DNA from: Bog-473 sp963711065
GTDB taxonomy: Bacteria > Actinomycetota > Acidimicrobiia > Acidimicrobiales > RAAP-2
Direction: 5' to 3'
Length of the DNA: 64,000 bases
NCBI GenBank assembly: GCA_963711065.1
Contig: CAVQCO010000006.1
Location: 1-64,000, forward strand
Shown here: positions 1 through 8,244 of the stretch, in pieces
Position numbering within the stretch: position 1 is the stretch's first letter
Layout of the letters: each line of letters begins with the position of its first letter
The notes under the pieces: generated by a model
The model's input: the letters and a program-made list of their open reading frames with translations, nothing else
Databases searched by the model: none
What the model was told of the DNA's origin: nothing
Made by a program: the position numbers and the translations under genes

Positions 1-78
1 CACCGGTACGCCGGACTGAAGTGCGATTCTCGCTCACCTTCGGCCGACAATCTCGCCTTTGCCGACTCCACAAATGGC

Positions 79-558
79 CTAGCGCTTAGCCGCCCTCTTG
101 GCAGGACGCTTGCCAGCTGGAACCCGCTTCTTCGCGGCCTTTCGGGCTGGAGTCCTCTTCCTGGCCGGAGCCGACTTCTTCGCAGCCTTCGTCGCGGCCT
201 TTCGGGCTGGAGCCCTCTTCCTGGCCGGAGCCGACTTCTTCGCAGCCTTCTTCGCGGCCTTTCGGGCTGGAGCCCTCTTCCTGGCCGGAGCCGACTTCTT
301 CGCAGCCTTCGTCGCGGCCTTTCGGGTTGGAGCCCTCTTTTTGGTAGTCCGCTTGGCTGCCGTCTTGCCGGATACCTTGCCTACGATGGTTATTGATCCG
401 GCTCCCGGGATGAAAGATGACTCTCCGCCGGTCGACCATTCGATGTGGAGGAGCTCCCCATCGACCCCGGTCACGACACCATCCCGAGGACTTTGACCTA
501 CCTTCGTGGACTCGAATCGGACTCGATCGCCAATACTGGGCACGGGGCCCCCTTTCAT
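79..558 (-). CDS. DUF1918 domain protein with histone H1-like Lys/Ala-rich tail
   Basis: The 159-residue product has two parts. Residues 1-60 resemble the DUF1918 fold of actinobacteria (a GDRVRFES start, then a VTGVDGELLHIEW stretch), a small SH3-like beta barrel. From about residue 62 the protein is almost only Lys, Ala, Arg and Pro, built from 20-residue units of the type KAAKKSAPARKRAPARKA, like histone H1 and the tails of mycobacterial HupB/Lsr2-associated proteins. I infer nucleoid or nucleic-acid binding through the tail. The start at 558 fits the DUF1918 N-terminus. The gene stands alone, with about 270 bases of non-coding sequence upstream. The DUF1918-plus-tail arrangement is visible in the sequence; the DNA-binding role is inferred from composition. 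Confidence 0.75.
   Translation of the reverse strand: MKGGPVPSIGDRVRFESTKVGQSPRDGVVTGVDGELLHIEWSTGGESSFIPGAGSITIVGKVSGKTAAKRTTKKRAPTRKAATKAAKKSAPARKRAPARKAAKKAAKKSAPARKRAPARKAATKAAKKSAPARKRTPARKAAKKRVPAGKRPAKRAAKR
128..339. repeat. 60-bp tandem repeat inside the histone-like tail
   Basis: About 3.5 copies of a 60-bp unit follow each other with very few differences. The units align column by column at 121-180, 181-240, 241-300 and 301-340. The period is exactly 20 codons, so copy number could change without shifting the frame. The last copy decays after about 339. Confidence 0.9.
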
Positions 559-832
559 GGATCGAACTGAGCGCCACCCATCCTGTCACCGCCCACCGCG
601 AGATCGGTCTGCGTCTTTTCGTTCGCGAGTCTGCTCCCGACTACCCGGACTCTAGGGCGGTAGCGGCCGGGGCGACTGCCTCTCTGATCCGTTTTTCGGG
701 ATGAAGGGCCTCCATCCTGCCGCATGCTCGTTGACAAGGTGACGACCATGGGATGGAGCCAACTGAGGCTCGAGTTCGATTTCGAGGGCGCTGCCCCAGA
801 CCGCCGGACTCACAAATGACCGGCAGCCGACG
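559..832. other. intergenic stretch, nothing recognised
   Basis: This 274-base stretch lies upstream of the histone-like gene and downstream of the hydrolase gene, both on the minus strand. It presumably holds the promoter of the former. I see no convincing gene, hairpin or repeat. Short open frames here lack codon bias and family resemblance. Confidence 0.4.
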
Positions 833-1555
833 CTAGGTGACCGACTGTTTGAGGTGTTCATCGAAGAAGGCGATGATTCGACGGCGGGCATCGAGCGCTG
901 AGCTCTGGTGGAACCGTGCGCCTGAAACCTTCGCCAGGACCTTGAAGATCATAGAAGCCTCCGTGGGATCGTGATCATTGAGAAAGGAGTGCCCAGCGTC
1001 GGCATACACCTTGACGTCATGATCGATTCCGTTGGCGCTGAGTGCCTGCTCGAGGCGGCGAGGTGCCCTACGCAGTGAGCGATCCTTGGCCCCGTAGCTT
1101 CCAATCACCGGGCAGGCACCTCGCAACAGGTCCTCGGCGTCTTTCGGTACACCGCCGTAGTTCACACTCGATGCGAAGAAGCCTTGTCGGGGAGCGAGCA
1201 GCAGAGCGAACCCACCTCCCATGCAGTAGCCGATGACACCGATCCGGCCCGTGCAGTCCGGTCGGCCAGCCAGCCACGCCCGCGTGGCCTCCAGGTCATC
1301 GAATGTCCGACCCTTGCGCGCGAGTGCGTCTTTGATGACCGTTCGCATGCATCTGAGCTTGTTGCCCCCGTGATACAGGTCCGGTGCCGCCGCCAGGTAT
1401 CCCTCGCTCGCCAGCCAGTCCGCCTGTCTTCGCAAATCAGTGCTCATTCCCAACGCATCGTGAATGACGATCACGCCGGGCCAGGTTCCCTCGCCTGTCG
1501 GCACGGCCACAAAGGCCGGAAGTACGCCTACCGTCGGGATATCCACGTCGGTCAT
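833..1555 (-). CDS. dienelactone hydrolase family protein
   Basis: The 240-residue alpha/beta hydrolase belongs to the dienelactone hydrolase (DLH) family. It carries the Cys nucleophile elbow GYCMGG, a downstream Asp region (GSYGAKDRSL) and the catalytic His in DAGHSFLND. An early VIVIHDALGM segment corresponds to the oxyanion-side strand. In known members the Cys-Asp-His triad opens lactones or cleaves esters in the cytoplasm; the substrate here is unknown. I chose the ATG at 1555 because the homologous region begins at MTDVDIPTVG. The frame stays open to 1660, but the extra 35 residues do not look like the family. It is transcribed divergently from the Ddn-like gene. Confidence 0.85.
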   Translation of the reverse strand: MTDVDIPTVGVLPAFVAVPTGEGTWPGVIVIHDALGMSTDLRRQADWLASEGYLAAAPDLYHGGNKLRCMRTVIKDALARKGRTFDDLEATRAWLAGRPDCTGRIGVIGYCMGGGFALLLAPRQGFFASSVNYGGVPKDAEDLLRGACPVIGSYGAKDRSLRRAPRRLEQALSANGIDHDVKVYADAGHSFLNDHDPTEASMIFKVLAKVSGARFHQSSALDARRRIIAFFDEHLKQSVT

Positions 1556-1731
1556 GGTCCATGATGGCCCACGAAACCAAGTCGTGCCCTGGCATTTCGG
1601 AGCCGAGGTATCGCCACTCCGCCGGGTCAGCTGAACAGCCCGGAACCCCGAGGTGCCCACTCGCAGCCACGCGATCGAGTGATATCGGGATCATCAAGTG
1701 CATGAGCGCGCATGCCAGGGCAGACTGTGGG

Positions 1732-2172
1732 ATGGCAAAGAACTACCAACTCGGGCCTGCCCGTCGAGCGGTCAATGCGCTCATGAATCCGTTGATTCGC
1801 CTTGGTATCGGCGGTAAGTCGACGTATCTCCTCACAACCACGGGATGTAGGACCGGGCGGCAGAGGACTACACCGGTGATCCTGGTCGAGAACGATGGAC
1901 AACGATGGCTTGTCTCACCCTACGGAAACGTGGCTTGGGTGCACAACGTGCGTGCCCAGCCCGAGGTCACTCTTCGCCATGGCAGGCGAGCGGAGACCAA
2001 TCACGCCGAGGAGGTAGACGCAGCCACAGCCGGTCCCGTCCTCAAGCGTTATGTTCGCAACGTGCGGGTAACCGCCCCATTCTTCGATGCCAAGGGCGAC
2101 GACCCGGTGGACAAGTTCATCGAAGAGGCACCCCGCCATCCGGTGTTCAAGCTCACCGCCACCTCTCACTGA
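1732..2172 (+). CDS. Ddn/F420-dependent nitroreductase-family protein
   Basis: The 146-residue protein resembles the deazaflavin (F420)-dependent nitroreductase/quinone reductase family typified by mycobacterial Ddn. The typical features are an N-terminal amphipathic helix (PARRAVNALMNPLIRLGIGG), the TTTGCRTGRQRTTPVILVENDGQRWLVSPYG core and the WVHNVRAQPEVTLRHG segment. Family members reduce quinones or small substrates with F420H2 at the membrane. ATG 1732 (MAKNYQLGP) fits the family start; ATG 1702 in the same frame is the alternative. No partner gene indicates the substrate. Confidence 0.82.
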   Translation: MAKNYQLGPARRAVNALMNPLIRLGIGGKSTYLLTTTGCRTGRQRTTPVILVENDGQRWLVSPYGNVAWVHNVRAQPEVTLRHGRRAETNHAEEVDAATAGPVLKRYVRNVRVTAPFFDAKGDDPVDKFIEEAPRHPVFKLTATSH

Positions 2173-2207
2173 CCTGCCCGAGACCGCCGGCTAGAGGCGC
2201 TGTTCCC

Positions 2208-2238
2208 TTTGATCTACATTTCGTCTACACTCAGATCC
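2208..2238 (+). promoter_or_regulatory. putative promoter and operator of the mazEF-like pair
   Basis: A possible -10 hexamer TACACT at 2226-2231 lies only 8 bases before the antitoxin ATG, and no Shine-Dalgarno sequence is visible. The hexamer TCTACA occurs twice (2213-2218 and 2224-2229), 11 bp apart, on the same face of the helix. This fits a leaderless transcript and an autoregulatory site. It is inferred from sequence only; the -35 element is poor. Confidence 0.35.
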
Positions 2239-2469
2239 ATGGCTTCCTCCGATACGACCACTGTGCGAGTCCGGCGGCCCGACTCAGAGCGGCTTTCGGC
2301 GTTGGCGGAGAGTCGCCAGACGACCGTTGTTGAGGTCGTGCATACGGCCATCGACGCGCTGGAACGCCAGGAGTTCATGCGCGGACTGAACGACGACTAT
2401 CGGCAGTTGGATGCCGGGAGCCGGAATGCACTCTTGGCCGAGCAGCTGGAGTGGGACCCGCTCGCTTGA
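2239..2469 (+). CDS. MazE-like antitoxin
   Basis: This small acidic protein of 76 residues begins with a short beta strand (TTTVRVRR) and two helices (SERLSALAESRQTTVVEVVHTAID), as in ribbon-helix-helix antitoxins. Its C-terminal half (MRGLNDDYRQLD to AEQLEWDPLA) looks like the flexible toxin-binding tail. The stop codon overlaps the start of a MazF-like gene, which fixes its role as the antitoxin of a type II pair. ATG 2239 is chosen because the RHH strand follows directly; ATG 2209 upstream would add ten unlikely residues. Known MazE proteins neutralise the toxin and repress their own promoter; a possible repeat operator lies just upstream. Confidence 0.82.
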   Translation: MASSDTTTVRVRRPDSERLSALAESRQTTVVEVVHTAIDALERQEFMRGLNDDYRQLDAGSRNALLAEQLEWDPLA

Positions 2470-2801
2470 TCTGGCGGGGTGAGATCTACGACGTCGATCT
2501 CGGCATACCCATGGGCCATGAGCCCGCCCACCTCCGTCCGGGAGTGATCGTTTCTGCCGACCTGATCAACAACGGACCGGGCGCGTTGGTTGGCGTGGTC
2601 CCCATCACATCGACTCGCTACGGCTTGCGAAGTCACGTCGAGCTCGAGCCGGGCGACACCGGCCTCGAACACGAGTCCTTTGCTCGATGCGATCAGATTC
2701 GGATGCTCTCGACCGAGCGTCTTTCGAGCCGTCGGGGGCGCAGCTCTCCCGAGTCGGTGCAGGCCATCGATCGCGCTCTTCGGTTCGTTCTCGACCTCTG
2801 A
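2466..2801 (+). CDS. MazF-like endoribonuclease toxin
   Basis: The 111-residue MazF/PemK-family protein has the N-terminal motif RGEIYDVDLG, the conserved RPGVIVSADLIN strand, VGVVPITST and the C-terminal LSSRRGRSSPESVQAIDRAL helix. MazF toxins cut single-stranded mRNA at short motifs and arrest growth. I place the start at TTG 2466, which overlaps the antitoxin stop as TTGA, because the family begins two residues before RGEIY. ATG 2451 would add five residues that do not match. The overlap implies translational coupling, so little toxin is made without antitoxin. Confidence 0.88.
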   Translation: MIWRGEIYDVDLGIPMGHEPAHLRPGVIVSADLINNGPGALVGVVPITSTRYGLRSHVELEPGDTGLEHESFARCDQIRMLSTERLSSRRGRSSPESVQAIDRALRFVLDL

Positions 2802-2884
2802 GCCGTCGACCGTCGAACTCGGTACCGCCGGGATACTTCAGAACATCAAGCTTCGTGCACGGTCCGTGCGCGAGCGAACGGAAA

Positions 2885-2925
2885 ATCCCGGTATTTGGCC
2901 GCCGTCAGCGGCCAAATACCGGGAT
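2885..2925. terminator. perfect 18-bp inverted repeat, probable terminator
   Basis: An 18-bp arm (2885-2902) is exactly complementary to 2908-2925 around a 5-base loop (2903-2907). It lies 84 bases after the mazF-like stop and 124 bases before the ABC ATPase stop, so it sits between convergent genes and could stop transcription from both sides. There is no T run on either side, so a classical intrinsic terminator is not proven. A mobile repeat remnant is the alternative. Confidence 0.6.
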
Positions 2926-3048
2926 ACCTGAACAGGTCTCTTACCGAAATGGACCCGTCCTCTGAATCCCTTCCTTCGATTCCCCAGCTTTCGGGTTCAA
3001 TCGCGAGGGACGCACTTCTCTGGGTGCATCAGAGCGGGACAGCCGACG

Positions 3049-4428
3049 TCATGGTCGGTATTCGTGCGACTCGTTCTCTACACCGTGCTGGTCTTGGTCG
3101 AGAGCGAGCTGACCCGTGTTGGCGTCGTAGTCGAAGAGCTCGCCGTAGCGACCCCAGTCGACTGCGATCCGCAGCTGCTGGCGCGCCTCGTCCTCCGAGA
3201 ACCCACGGCGCAACAGGTCGAGGAAGAATCCCTCTCCCAGGTTCCCGTCCTTGGTCGTGTCGAGGGCGTTGCAGATGGCCCGCACGAGCGGCGCTCGCTC
3301 GCGGGCGCGTCGGGCGAAGATCTGCTTGGACTCCAAGATGTCGGCCGCCACGAACGTGCGACCGTCGTCGGTGACCTGCAGGTCGGCGTCGTCCACTTCG
3401 GCCAGGCCCAGGACCTGGGCCGCGTCGACCAGGGGCAGCAGGTCGTCGACCTCGAACGTGAGCTCGTGCGCCAATTGGGGGAGGTCCTCGCGACCCCCGT
3501 GGGCCACGAGGATCTCGAGGAGGCCGGACATCCCACCCACGCTCGCCTGCGGCAGCGGCGTGTCGACCGGCGAGCCCTCCCCCGGTGCCGCCTGCGTCCA
3601 GATGTGGGCCGGCGGACGCGTGTCCCGACCGGTCATCAGCCCGTAGATCTGGTCGACCAGTGCTGCGAAGCTCTCGTCGTGACGATTGCGCGGTTGGGGG
3701 AACCCACAGCTGATCTCCGTCCGGATGCGGCCCGGATTGGCGCCGAGCACGAAGATCCGGTCCGCCAGGATCACGGCCTCTTCGATGTTGTGGGTCACGA
3801 TCAGCATCGCCTTCGTGGGGAAGTCCTTCTCCCGCCACAGCCGAAGGAGCTCGGCCCGGAGGTTCTGCGCCGTGAGGACGTCGAGCGCCGAGAACGGCTC
3901 GTCCATCAAGAGCGCGTCGGGCTCGACCACGAGCGCCCGGGCGAATCCAACCCGCTGCCGCATCCCGCCCGACAGCTCTTTGGGGTAGGCCGACTCGAAG
4001 CCGTCGAGGCCGATGGTGTCGATCGCCCGCTCGGCGCGCTCGCGCCGCTGCCTCGGTTCGATCCCGAGCGCCTCGAGCCCGAGCGCCACGTTCTGGAGCA
4101 CGGTCAGCCAGGGCAGCAGGGCGAAGCTCTGGAAGACCATGGCCACGCCGGGGTTGGCGCCGTTGAGCGTCTGTCCCCGGTACCGGACATCCCCGGCCGT
4201 CGGGGCGATCAGGCCGGCGATGCAGCGCAGCAGCGTGCTCTTCCCCGATCCGGACCGGCCGAGCAGCGCGACGATCTCGCCCTCGCGCAGGTCCAGCGAG
4301 ATGTCGTCGAGCACCGGCAACGGGCTGCCGTCGGGCGAGACGAACGTCTTGGTGACGTGCGACACCTCAATGATCGTCGCCGGATCGGCGTCCGGCTGGC
4401 CGGACCTCAGCTGCGACGTCGTCGTCAC
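3049..4428 (-). CDS. ABC transporter ATPase with C-terminal AAA-associated domain
   Basis: The 459-residue ATPase is of the nitrate/sulfonate/taurine importer class. It shows Walker A GRSGSGKST (57-65), signature LSGGMRQR (152-159), Walker B ALLMDEP (172-178) and the H-loop ending IVTHNIEEAV. After the NTPase domain a linker leads to an AAA-associated C-terminal domain (about 305-440, from GGMSGLLEILVAHGG to VDWGRYGELFDYD), found in a subset of these ATPases and thought to be regulatory. GTG 4428 is chosen; ATG 4509 in frame would overlap the permease gene. The permease lies directly upstream in the same operon. No substrate-binding protein is nearby, so the substrate is unknown. Confidence 0.88.
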   Translation of the reverse strand: MTTTSQLRSGQPDADPATIIEVSHVTKTFVSPDGSPLPVLDDISLDLREGEIVALLGRSGSGKSTLLRCIAGLIAPTAGDVRYRGQTLNGANPGVAMVFQSFALLPWLTVLQNVALGLEALGIEPRQRRERAERAIDTIGLDGFESAYPKELSGGMRQRVGFARALVVEPDALLMDEPFSALDVLTAQNLRAELLRLWREKDFPTKAMLIVTHNIEEAVILADRIFVLGANPGRIRTEISCGFPQPRNRHDESFAALVDQIYGLMTGRDTRPPAHIWTQAAPGEGSPVDTPLPQASVGGMSGLLEILVAHGGREDLPQLAHELTFEVDDLLPLVDAAQVLGLAEVDDADLQVTDDGRTFVAADILESKQIFARRARERAPLVRAICNALDTTKDGNLGEGFFLDLLRRGFSEDEARQQLRIAVDWGRYGELFDYDANTGQLALDQDQHGVENESHEYRP

Positions 4429-4477
4429 CGGGGACCACCCTGACCCACGGGGCCGGGTGGGGTCAACGTCGAGGTGA

Positions 4478-6226
4478 TCACAAGGTGAACCGGCTCTCGG
4501 CCAAGGCATACAGCCGGCGCCAGAACAACCGGTTGACGAGGACGACGAAAGCGCTCATCACGATGCCCCCGGCGATCAGCAGCGTGAACTTGCCTTGGAT
4601 CGACGCCGTCGCGATGTAGTTGCCGAGTCCGTACGCGTGGAGGGTCTGGTGATGCCAGCTGACCAGCTCGGCCACGATGGAGGCGTTCCAGGCGCCGCCT
4701 GCGGCCGTGATGCCTCCGGTGACGTAGGCCGGGAAGATCGCCGGCAGGATGACCTGACGCCAGCGCTGGCCCCTGGTCAGGCGCATCGTCACCATCATCT
4801 CGCGCAGGTCGTTGGGGATGGAGCTGGCGCCCGCGATGACATTGAAGAGGATGTACCACTGTGCGCCGAGCAGCATCAGCACGATGGCGCCGTAGTCCAG
4901 CGGGATGCCCAGATCGATGAAGATGAGTGTGGCGAAGGGGAACAACAGGATGGCGGGGAAGCTGGCCAACACCTGCACGACCGGTTGGGCGAAGCGGGCC
5001 AGCTTCGGGCTCATGCCGATTTTGACCCCCACGGGCACCCAGATGAGCGTGGAGATCGCCAGGAGCACCAACACCCGGGCGAAGGTCGCCAGGCCGAAGC
5101 CGATGAGGCTCGGGAAGTGGGCAAAGCCGAGATGGGAATTGAGATAGATGATCCCGATGACGGCGACCGCGGCCGACGCCGTGAGGATCACGGACCAGAA
5201 GATGACGTCGCCCACCTGGCGCTTGCGGGGGTCTGTCCGCAGCGGGTACTCGGCCAACCCGAACGGGCGGGTCATCCGGTCGAGGGCACGCCCCACCGGC
5301 CGTGTGATCCGGCCGAGCAGCCGCGGGACCGACGAGTGTTGCAGGACGTCGAGGACCACGCTCTTGGGTTTGTCCGTCCCTTCCGAGCTCTCGAGTCGGA
5401 ACTTGTCGGACCAGGCGACCAGCGGTCGGAAGACGAAGAAGTTGGTGCCGACGACGAGGATCACCATCACCACGATGGCGATGGTGACCTGCGTGTAGGA
5501 GCCGTGGGCCACCGCGGCCGCCATGTAGCTCCCCATGCCGGGCAGGCTCTCCGTGATGCCCTGGCCCTTGATGAAGACCGTGACCGCCTCCGACGCGGTC
5601 AGGAAGAACCATCCTCCCCCCATGGACATCATCATGTTCCAGACCAGTCCGATCATGGAGCTGGGCACATCGAGCTTCCAGAACCGCTGCCACTTGGTGA
5701 GCCGGTACATCCGTGCCGCCTCGTCCAGCTCTATCGGCTGCGAGATGAGCGAGTGGTAGAAGCTGAAGGTCATGTTCCAGGCCTGCGAGGTGAAGATCAC
5801 GAAGATCGAGGCCAGCTCGAGTCCGAGCAGGTTGCTCGGGAAGACCTTGATGCAGAAGGTCAAGGCGATGGGCAGGAAGACGAGGATCGGGATCGACTGC
5901 AGGATGTCGAGGATCGGGACGAGCACCTTCTCGGCGCGGCGGAGGCGGGCCGCCGCGGTCCCGTAGACGAGGGTGAAGACGGTGGACAGACCGAGGGCGA
6001 TGAACATGCGGAGCAACGACCGGGCTGCGTAGTAGGGAACATTGGAGATGTCGGTCGAGATGACGACGGGCGTCCGGCCGGGGGTGAAGTTGACCGACAT
6101 CGACTGGCCCAGACGGACCACCGTGTAGAGAAGGGCGATGATGGCGGCGCCCACGACGACGTCCACCCAATTGATGCGGCGTCCTCGCAGGACCTCGCGT
6201 ACCGGGAGCGTGTCCCGCAAGGACAT
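4478..6226 (-). CDS. ABC transporter permease, two fused membrane domains
   Basis: At 582 residues the protein is about twice the usual length and contains two BPD_transp_1 modules in tandem. Each has its own cytoplasmic coupling (EAA-like) loop: ELDEAARMYRLTKWQRF in the first half and LREMMVTMRLTRGQRWRQVI in the second. A hydrophilic link (about 280-330, with SSEGTDKPKSVVLD) joins the halves. A single polypeptide may therefore supply the whole translocation pore, with the ATPase as a homodimer. The ATG at 6226 begins about 200 bases from the divergent SCO-fusion gene. Nitrate/taurine-type transport is known for the family; the substrate here is not deducible. Confidence 0.86.
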   Translation of the reverse strand: MSLRDTLPVREVLRGRRINWVDVVVGAAIIALLYTVVRLGQSMSVNFTPGRTPVVISTDISNVPYYAARSLLRMFIALGLSTVFTLVYGTAAARLRRAEKVLVPILDILQSIPILVFLPIALTFCIKVFPSNLLGLELASIFVIFTSQAWNMTFSFYHSLISQPIELDEAARMYRLTKWQRFWKLDVPSSMIGLVWNMMMSMGGGWFFLTASEAVTVFIKGQGITESLPGMGSYMAAAVAHGSYTQVTIAIVVMVILVVGTNFFVFRPLVAWSDKFRLESSEGTDKPKSVVLDVLQHSSVPRLLGRITRPVGRALDRMTRPFGLAEYPLRTDPRKRQVGDVIFWSVILTASAAVAVIGIIYLNSHLGFAHFPSLIGFGLATFARVLVLLAISTLIWVPVGVKIGMSPKLARFAQPVVQVLASFPAILLFPFATLIFIDLGIPLDYGAIVLMLLGAQWYILFNVIAGASSIPNDLREMMVTMRLTRGQRWRQVILPAIFPAYVTGGITAAGGAWNASIVAELVSWHHQTLHAYGLGNYIATASIQGKFTLLIAGGIVMSAFVVLVNRLFWRRLYALAESRFTL

Positions 6227-6426
6227 CAGTTGCCTCTCGAGCCGGCGGCCCCGACGGACCTCGTGGTCTTCATGGATCGCTCCCGGGGAGTGGTTCGGCC
6301 TCTCATCCTGCCATCGGGCGCACGCTCCGGGGCCGGGCGAAAACGCCGGATCGGACGGTGGCGGTAGTGTCCCGTGCGGTGCAAGACGTGCGGGCCGCCA
6401 GGCCGACCCGGGGAGGCAATTGACCC
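6227..6426. promoter_or_regulatory. divergent intergenic region, probable promoters
   Basis: These 200 bases separate the ABC permease (minus) from the SCO-fusion gene (plus) and must carry both promoters. I could not assign clear -10/-35 boxes or operators. Confidence 0.35.
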
Positions 6427-8244
6427 GTGCCCGGCATGGGTCGATCGGTTCAGACGGGCAACTCGCTGATCGTCTCCACCTTCCATTCGGCGCTCTTCCA
6501 CCAGTTGCTCGTCGTCCTCGTGGTCTGTGCGCTGTGCGCCATTGGCCTCAACGTCGTGCGGACGGTCCAGTACCGGAGGCTGAAGCAGCACGGGTTGGCA
6601 TCGTTCCCCTCCGGAGAACAGTTCCCGACGCCCGAACCGGCGGCCCGCCGGCTCCTGCGCATCGGATTCGGGTCCCTGTGGGTCCTCGACGGGCTGCTCC
6701 AGCTCCAGTCGGCCATGCCGCTCGGCCTCCCGTCGAACGTCATCCAACCCGCCGCCGCCACCTCACCCGGGTGGGTGCAGCACGTCGTCAACAGCGGGGT
6801 GAGCATCTGGTCGGACCACCCGATCCAGGCGGCATCGGCCACCGTGTGGATCCAGCTCGGACTGGGCGTCTGGTTGCTCGTCGCACCCCGCGGCCGGTGG
6901 TCGCGCCTGGGAGGACTGGCGAGCGCCGGCTGGGGCCTCGTCGTCTGGGTCTTCGGAGAGGCGTTCGGCGGCATCTTCGCCCCCGGGGCGACGTGGCTGT
7001 TCGGGGCCCCGGGGGCCGTCCTGTTCTACTGCGTCGCCGGCGTTCTGCTCGCGCTGCCCGAACGTGCCTTCGCCACCGCCCGCCTCGGCCGCATCGTCCT
7101 GGCCGTAGGCGGCCTGTTCCTGATCGGCATGGCCCTGCTGCAGGCGTGGCCAGGTCGGGGGTACTGGCAGGGTCGTGGCGGCACGCTGACGGGGATGGTG
7201 CAGACGATGTCGAGGACGCCACAACCCGGCTTCCTCTCCTCGTGGATCGCATCCTTCGGTTCGTTCGACGCTGCGCACGGCTGGGCCGTCAACCTCTTCT
7301 CCGTGGTCGCCCTGGCGGTCACCGGGGTGTTGCTCCTGAGCGGGCGGCGGCGACTCGTCCTCGCAGGGCTCGTCGCCCTGGTGCCGCTCTGCCTGGCCGA
7401 CTGGGTGCTCATCGAGGACATGGGGTTCCTGGGCGGGGTGGGCACCGACCCCAACTCCATGCTGCCGATGGCACTGCTGTTCGTCGCCGGCTACGTGGCC
7501 ATGTTCCGGCTCCCGGTCCAGGCGGAGGTGCGCAGCGCACCCCAGACGAACGAGGTCGACCGGACCGGCTGGTGGGAGCGCGCCTCTCTGTCCTACGTGA
7601 CGCGCACGGTGGCCGCCGTCGCTGCCCTGGCCATCGTCATCGTGGGCACCGGCCCGATGGCGTTAGCGGCCGTCAACCAGAACGCCGATCCGATCCTGAC
7701 CGAGGCGCTCGATGGCAGCCCCAATTCTCTCGACGTCCCCGCCCCGCACTTCGCACTGACCGACCAGCACGGCAATCCGGTCAGCCTGGCCAGCCTCAGG
7801 GGGCACGCAGTGGCCCTCACCTTCCTCGACCCCGTCTGCACGTCGGACTGCCCGCTCATCGCCCAGGAGTTCCGTGAGGCCGACCAGCAGCTGGGCGTCC
7901 AGGCGAGTCAGACCGACTTCGTCGCGATCGTGGCCAATCCGATCTACCGATCGGTTTCGTTCACCAATGCCTTCGACCGCCAGGAGTCCCTCGACCAGCT
8001 CCACAACTGGTACTTCCTGACGGGGTCGGTGACTGCGCTGGAACGCGTGTGGAATTCCTACGGGATCCTCGTGAGCACCGTCGGTGCCGGGGCGATGGTC
8101 GACCACAGCGATCTGGCCTTCGTGATCGACGCCCGGGGCCACGAGCGGGATGTGCTCATCGACGATCCCGGGCCGACGCAGACGTTCGCGTCGTCGTTCT
8201 CCTCTCTCCTGCAGAGTCGGATCGACCAAGTCCTCAATTCGTGA
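6427..8244 (+). CDS. polytopic membrane protein fused to a SCO/thioredoxin-like domain
   Basis: The 605-residue protein has an N-terminal part (1-400) with about eight to nine hydrophobic helices. A final helix near 395-420 precedes a C-terminal SCO1/SenC-like domain starting at APHFALTDQHGNPVSLASLRG. The metal/thiol motif is CTSDCP (C471, C475), followed by the usual FREADQQLG, FVAIVANP and HNWYFLTG segments and a late conserved His (MVDHSDLAFVID). SCO proteins deliver copper to the CuA site of cytochrome oxidase or act as thiol reductants. The oxidase genes downstream support an assembly role, with the fusion tethering the SCO domain outside the membrane. Start GTG 6427; ATG 6436 is an alternative. 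Confidence 0.82.
   Translation: MPGMGRSVQTGNSLIVSTFHSALFHQLLVVLVVCALCAIGLNVVRTVQYRRLKQHGLASFPSGEQFPTPEPAARRLLRIGFGSLWVLDGLLQLQSAMPLGLPSNVIQPAAATSPGWVQHVVNSGVSIWSDHPIQAASATVWIQLGLGVWLLVAPRGRWSRLGGLASAGWGLVVWVFGEAFGGIFAPGATWLFGAPGAVLFYCVAGVLLALPERAFATARLGRIVLAVGGLFLIGMALLQAWPGRGYWQGRGGTLTGMVQTMSRTPQPGFLSSWIASFGSFDAAHGWAVNLFSVVALAVTGVLLLSGRRRLVLAGLVALVPLCLADWVLIEDMGFLGGVGTDPNSMLPMALLFVAGYVAMFRLPVQAEVRSAPQTNEVDRTGWWERASLSYVTRTVAAVAALAIVIVGTGPMALAAVNQNADPILTEALDGSPNSLDVPAPHFALTDQHGNPVSLASLRGHAVALTFLDPVCTSDCPLIAQEFREADQQLGVQASQTDFVAIVANPIYRSVSFTNAFDRQESLDQLHNWYFLTGSVTALERVWNSYGILVSTVGAGAMVDHSDLAFVIDARGHERDVLIDDPGPTQTFASSFSSLLQSRIDQVLNS

Noticed and set aside
2451..2468. ATG 2451 as start of the MazF-like toxin
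   Set aside because: It adds five residues not found in the family; TTG 2466 places the RGEIY motif at the usual distance.
4595..6367. Long plus-strand open frame of 590 codons opposite the ABC permease
   Set aside because: It is Asp/Glu/His/Arg-rich without any family pattern and mirrors the codon bias of the real minus-strand permease.
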